Positions 61,431 through 64,000 of a stretch of 64,000 bases of DNA are shown here, piece after piece. Every line of letters begins with the position of its first letter. The first letter of the stretch is position 1. The notes beneath the pieces were generated by a model, which searched no databases, had not been told where the DNA came from, and saw only the letters and a program-made list of their open reading frames with translations. The translations under genes and the position numbers were made by a program. The stretch is from Sphingomonas sp. DG1-23. GTDB lineage: Bacteria; Pseudomonadota; Alphaproteobacteria; Sphingomonadales; Sphingomonadaceae. The DNA lies in the NCBI RefSeq assembly GCF_030730875.1, contig NZ_JAVAMA010000007.1, positions 124,001-188,000 on the forward strand, read 5' to 3'.

Positions 61431-63007
61431 GAATTCTGGCGCTCCACACGCTCGGTCACGATGCCGGCCTCGCCTGGTTCGAGCACGGCAGGCTGGTCTA
61501 TTCGATGGAGGCGGAGCGCGAGACGCGTCGGCGCTTCGAACCGTATTGCGACGCTGCGCTCGACGCGCTCGAACGCGATACCGGTCTCACGCCGGCCGAT
61601 GCCGATCTGATCGCCGTCTCCACCAACATACGCAATTCGCTGGTCGGTATCCCCGACCTGGCCGAAGTGTATCGACGCATTCAGCAAGGCGCGCTGGCGG
61701 TGGAAACCACCTGCGAGGTGCGTGGCAGTGCCAGGCCCTGCCTCGTGGTGGCGCACGAGGCCAGTCACGCGGCCCTCGCCGCGCATTGGTTGCCGGGCGG
61801 CGACCCGGCACTGATATTGGTGAACGAAGGCCGCGGTACCTTCTCGCGCAACGCGCTGTTCTATGCCGCGGGCGGCAGGATGGAGCTTCGCCGGCACGAT
61901 CTGCTTCCCTGGTATGCGACCGGTTTCGGCTGGTCGGCTCTGGGCGAGCTGATGGGCTTCGGTTCGGCACCAGGCGCCGCGGGCACGTTGATGGCGATGG
62001 GCGGCTATGGCGCGCCCGACGAAACGGTGATGGACGCGCTTCGCGCGGTTCCCGATTCGGTGCTTTCCGCGCCGCTGGGCGAGCAGCGGGAGATCGGCGC
62101 GGCGCTGGCGCAGCGTCTCGGTGGTCTCGATGCATTTGCGGCAAAGGCGCGCGTGGTGGCGTCGCTGCAGAAGCTCTTCACCGATACGATCGTATCCGTC
62201 GTCACCGACGCCCTGGCTGGGGAAACGGGCGCGCGGCTCGCTTTGGGCGGTGGATGTGCGCTCAACATTCCGACCAATACCGAATTACGGCAACGATTGG
62301 CCGCCGACGTCGCGGTCCCCCCGGCGTGCAACGATGCCGGACAGGCGTTGGGCGCCGGCATCTACGCCTCGCGATTCCATTTCGGCGAGGGCGCCGCGCC
62401 GATCGACGTCTATTCCAACGGCATCGCCGAACCGGAAGCGGCCATCGTGGCGACCGCGGAGCGCCGCGGCTGGCAGGTCCGGCCCTATGATCGCGACCGC
62501 GCGGCCGACGACCTTGCCGCGGGCGGGATAATCGCCTGGATCGATGGCGCTGCCGAGATCGGACCGCGCGCGCTCGGAGCGCGCTCGCTGCTGGGCAGCG
62601 CAAATCACCAGGGCATGCGGAAACGGATGAGCGAAGGCGTCAAGGCGCGGCACTGGTTTCGTCCGCTCGCGCCGGTGGTCCGGGAGGAGACCTTCGAACG
62701 ATTGTTTCCGGGACAGGCCAGCTCGCCGCATATGCTGCACAGCTACCGGGCCGCCGCGCTCGACGCGCCCGAAGCGCTGCACGTCGACGGGTCGGCACGC
62801 ATCCAGACCTTGTCGCGACATGCCCGGCCCGAGCTGTGGCACCTGCTCGAACGATACGAGGGCATCGGGGGCGGCAATTGCCTGATCAATACGTCGCTGA
62901 ACGGTCCCGGACGTCCGATCGCGCAGCGACTGGATCACGCGCTGGACGATCTGGAAGCCAGCGAAGTCGCGCTGGTCGTCTGCAACGGCCTCGCGCTGAG
63001 CCGATAG
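61427..63007 (+). CDS. NodU/CmcH-type O-carbamoyltransferase
   Basis: The 526-residue protein has the N-terminal HTLGHDAGLAWFEHGRLVYS and ERETRRRF, the metal-site pattern HEASHAALAA (two His), GGGCALNIPTNTELR, and the C-terminal ATP-binding IGPRALGARSLLG. Enzymes of this family transfer carbamoyl phosphate-derived carbamoyl groups to hydroxyls of sugars or antibiotics. It is the last + strand gene of the operon, and its start overlaps the GT2 gene stop. The natural target is likely a sugar in the glycolipid. Confidence 0.9.
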   Translation: MRILALHTLGHDAGLAWFEHGRLVYSMEAERETRRRFEPYCDAALDALERDTGLTPADADLIAVSTNIRNSLVGIPDLAEVYRRIQQGALAVETTCEVRGSARPCLVVAHEASHAALAAHWLPGGDPALILVNEGRGTFSRNALFYAAGGRMELRRHDLLPWYATGFGWSALGELMGFGSAPGAAGTLMAMGGYGAPDETVMDALRAVPDSVLSAPLGEQREIGAALAQRLGGLDAFAAKARVVASLQKLFTDTIVSVVTDALAGETGARLALGGGCALNIPTNTELRQRLAADVAVPPACNDAGQALGAGIYASRFHFGEGAAPIDVYSNGIAEPEAAIVATAERRGWQVRPYDRDRAADDLAAGGIIAWIDGAAEIGPRALGARSLLGSANHQGMRKRMSEGVKARHWFRPLAPVVREETFERLFPGQASSPHMLHSYRAAALDAPEALHVDGSARIQTLSRHARPELWHLLERYEGIGGGNCLINTSLNGPGRPIAQRLDHALDDLEASEVALVVCNGLALSR

Positions 63008-63020
63008 CGGGCGGAGCGCT

Positions 63021-63037
63021 ATGCCGCCGGTCGGCAT
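63021..63037 (+). terminator. Possible terminator of the radical SAM operon
   Basis: ATGCCG (63021-63026) and CGGCAT (63032-63037) form a six-pair stem with a five-base loop, followed by a TTTTT run about twelve bases on. The T run is rather far from the stem, so termination may be weak. Confidence 0.35.
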
Positions 63038-63044
63038 CGCGGTC

Positions 63045-63965
63045 CTAGGTTTTTGGCAGGAAGCGGACCATGACCCGTTGCCCTATCAGCAAGGGCCCTT
63101 CCGGCGCCGAGACGACGACTTCGAGCACGCGCTCGTCATTGCGTTCATAGGGATCGTCGGACTGAAGCGTTCGCGCGCCGAACACCGCGCCGAGCCGGAG
63201 GACGCGGCCGGGATAGACCTTGGACGAATCGGATTCCGGAACGATCTCCACGGGTTGCCCGACGCGTATCGCCGCGACGGTGGCCGCGCTGATCTGGGCG
63301 CGAACGATATGCGGCGCATCGGGCTGGAGCTCGAACATCGTGGAGACGTTGAGGGTCGAGGCGCCGCTGCCCGGATTGGCGTAGCGGCGAACGATCAGCC
63401 CCGACGAAGGGGCCCGGATATTGGTGAGTTCGAGGCTGTTCATCGCTTCCTGCTGCCGACTTCGCGCGGCTGCCGCGGCGGCCTCTTGTGCGAGCAGGTC
63501 CGCATGCGTCACCGCCAGCAGGTCTCGCGCCTGGTCCAGCCGCTGTTTCGGCACGAAGCCGCGATCGGCCAATGGACGGAGCCGCGCCAGTTCGCGCTCC
63601 GCCGAAGCGCGCTTCACCCGGAGCGAAGCGGCTGCCGCCGCTTCTTCGTCCGCGGCGGCCTGCGCGCTGCGGACGCGCAGTTGCGCTTCGGTATCGTCCT
63701 GGCGCGCCAACACCTGCCCTTTGGTGACGCGGTCCCCTTCCTGGACGAGGACGGTCTGCACGATCCCGGGCACGCGTGCCGCGATCGATATGATCCCCCC
63801 TTCCACATCGACCTTGCCGTTGCTGATCGCGGCGAACCGTTTGGGCGATGTCGCAGGGGCCGGCTGGGCATCGCTCGCGCTATGCAGCGAACGGTAGAGC
63901 AGCAATGCCAGAACAATCGCGGCAATTCCGAGCCAGACCCTGATCGGACGGAGCAACTGCAGCAT
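63045..63965 (-). CDS. HlyD-family efflux periplasmic adaptor
   Basis: The 306-residue protein has an N-terminal membrane anchor (WLGIAAIVLALLLYRSL), a biotinyl-lipoyl-like half (GIISIAARVPGIVQTVLVQE, GQVLARQDD), an Ala-rich coiled coil of about 90 residues and the second half IRAPSSGLIVRRYANPGSG. It joins an inner-membrane transporter to an outer-membrane channel. The gene is convergent with the carbamoyltransferase gene, so it is not in the same transcript. It might still export the product. The transporter partner would be upstream, outside the window. Confidence 0.87.
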   Translation of the reverse strand: MLQLLRPIRVWLGIAAIVLALLLYRSLHSASDAQPAPATSPKRFAAISNGKVDVEGGIISIAARVPGIVQTVLVQEGDRVTKGQVLARQDDTEAQLRVRSAQAAADEEAAAAASLRVKRASAERELARLRPLADRGFVPKQRLDQARDLLAVTHADLLAQEAAAAAARSRQQEAMNSLELTNIRAPSSGLIVRRYANPGSGASTLNVSTMFELQPDAPHIVRAQISAATVAAIRVGQPVEIVPESDSSKVYPGRVLRLGAVFGARTLQSDDPYERNDERVLEVVVSAPEGPLLIGQRVMVRFLPKT

Positions 63966-63966
63966 G

Positions 63967-63999
63967 CTAGTCTTCTCGCTTCTGGAGATGCGGTGTCAA
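63967..63999 (-). CDS. C-terminal end of an upstream gene (partial)
   Basis: On the - strand a frame of ten sense codons ends in TAG (complement of 63967-63969), one base before the HlyD-like ATG. This spacing is typical for an operon. It is likely the end of the transporter or channel gene that goes with the adaptor, but the visible part is too short to identify. Confidence 0.35.
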   Translation of the reverse strand: MTPHLQKRED

Positions 64000-64000
64000 A

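Noticed and set aside
49805..63007. Hopanoid side-chain pathway (HpnH/HpnJ-type)
   Set aside because: Radical SAM and glycosyltransferase types are similar in kind, but no squalene-hopene cyclase, HpnG/HpnO or HpnI/K-like gene is visible, and AsnB and carbamoyltransferase do not belong there.
1..64000. tRNA, rRNA, CRISPR arrays, insertion sequences
   Set aside because: No cloverleaf, repeat-spacer pattern or transposase reading frame was recognised by eye on either strand; short or degenerate elements might escape this inspection.

Overview
The window is GC-rich, gene-dense DNA with many ATGA, GTGA and TGATG gene overlaps. The gene content (GH106 alpha-L-rhamnosidase, TonB-dependent siderophore-type receptor, quinone-dependent D-lactate dehydrogenase, IclR/FCD-GntR/MarR regulators) suggests an aerobic alphaproteobacterium, most likely a Sphingomonas-like sphingomonad. 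That placement rests on gene content and base composition only; no rRNA or other phylogenetic marker is present.

Region 1 (1-15.6 kb) is catabolic and regulatory. A CaiB-type CoA-transferase, a secreted GH106 rhamnosidase and a GH5-like glycosidase are translationally coupled on the + strand. They converge on a - strand series encoding Dld, an IclR regulator, an FCD-GntR regulator and a MarR regulator. A divergently transcribed secreted alpha/beta hydrolase and a TonB-dependent receptor follow, separated by a strong hairpin terminator.

Region 2 (16.2-40.4 kb) is a 19-gene, single-strand, mostly translationally coupled cluster for an extracellular contractile injection system (eCIS, the Afp/PVC/MAC class). 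It encodes sheath, tube, a zinc-ribbon baseplate protein, a Pro/Ala-rich protein, a DUF4255 tail terminator, the AAA+ ATPase, a small conserved protein, two DUF4157 (HExxH) proteins that are candidate cargo, a CIS_tube protein, a LysM protein, gpD-like hub, OB-fold spike, PAAR-like tip, gp25, two gpJ-type baseplate proteins, a gpI/beta-helix protein and a DUF6519 protein. No tape-measure gene, dedicated fibre gene, lysis gene or T6SS membrane-complex gene is visible.

Region 3 (41.1-49.5 kb) is a glycan locus: two FkbM methyltransferases, a GT4 and three GT2-like glycosyltransferases with QDxDD motifs, and gmd-fcl for GDP-L-fucose.

Region 4 (49.8-63.0 kb) is a tightly packed operon that I regard as the most novel part. 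It combines three B12-type radical SAM enzymes, a 2[4Fe-4S] ferredoxin, a geranylgeranyl-reductase-family flavoprotein, a class I prenyl-synthase-like protein with two DDxxD motifs, an AsnB-like amidotransferase, a GT28-like and a GT2-like glycosyltransferase and a NodU-type carbamoyltransferase. Together they read as a pathway for a reduced, C-modified isoprenoid glycolipid carrying amide and carbamoyl groups. The toolkit resembles that of moenomycin-type phosphoglycolipids but the gene set differs. A convergent HlyD-type efflux adaptor closes the window.
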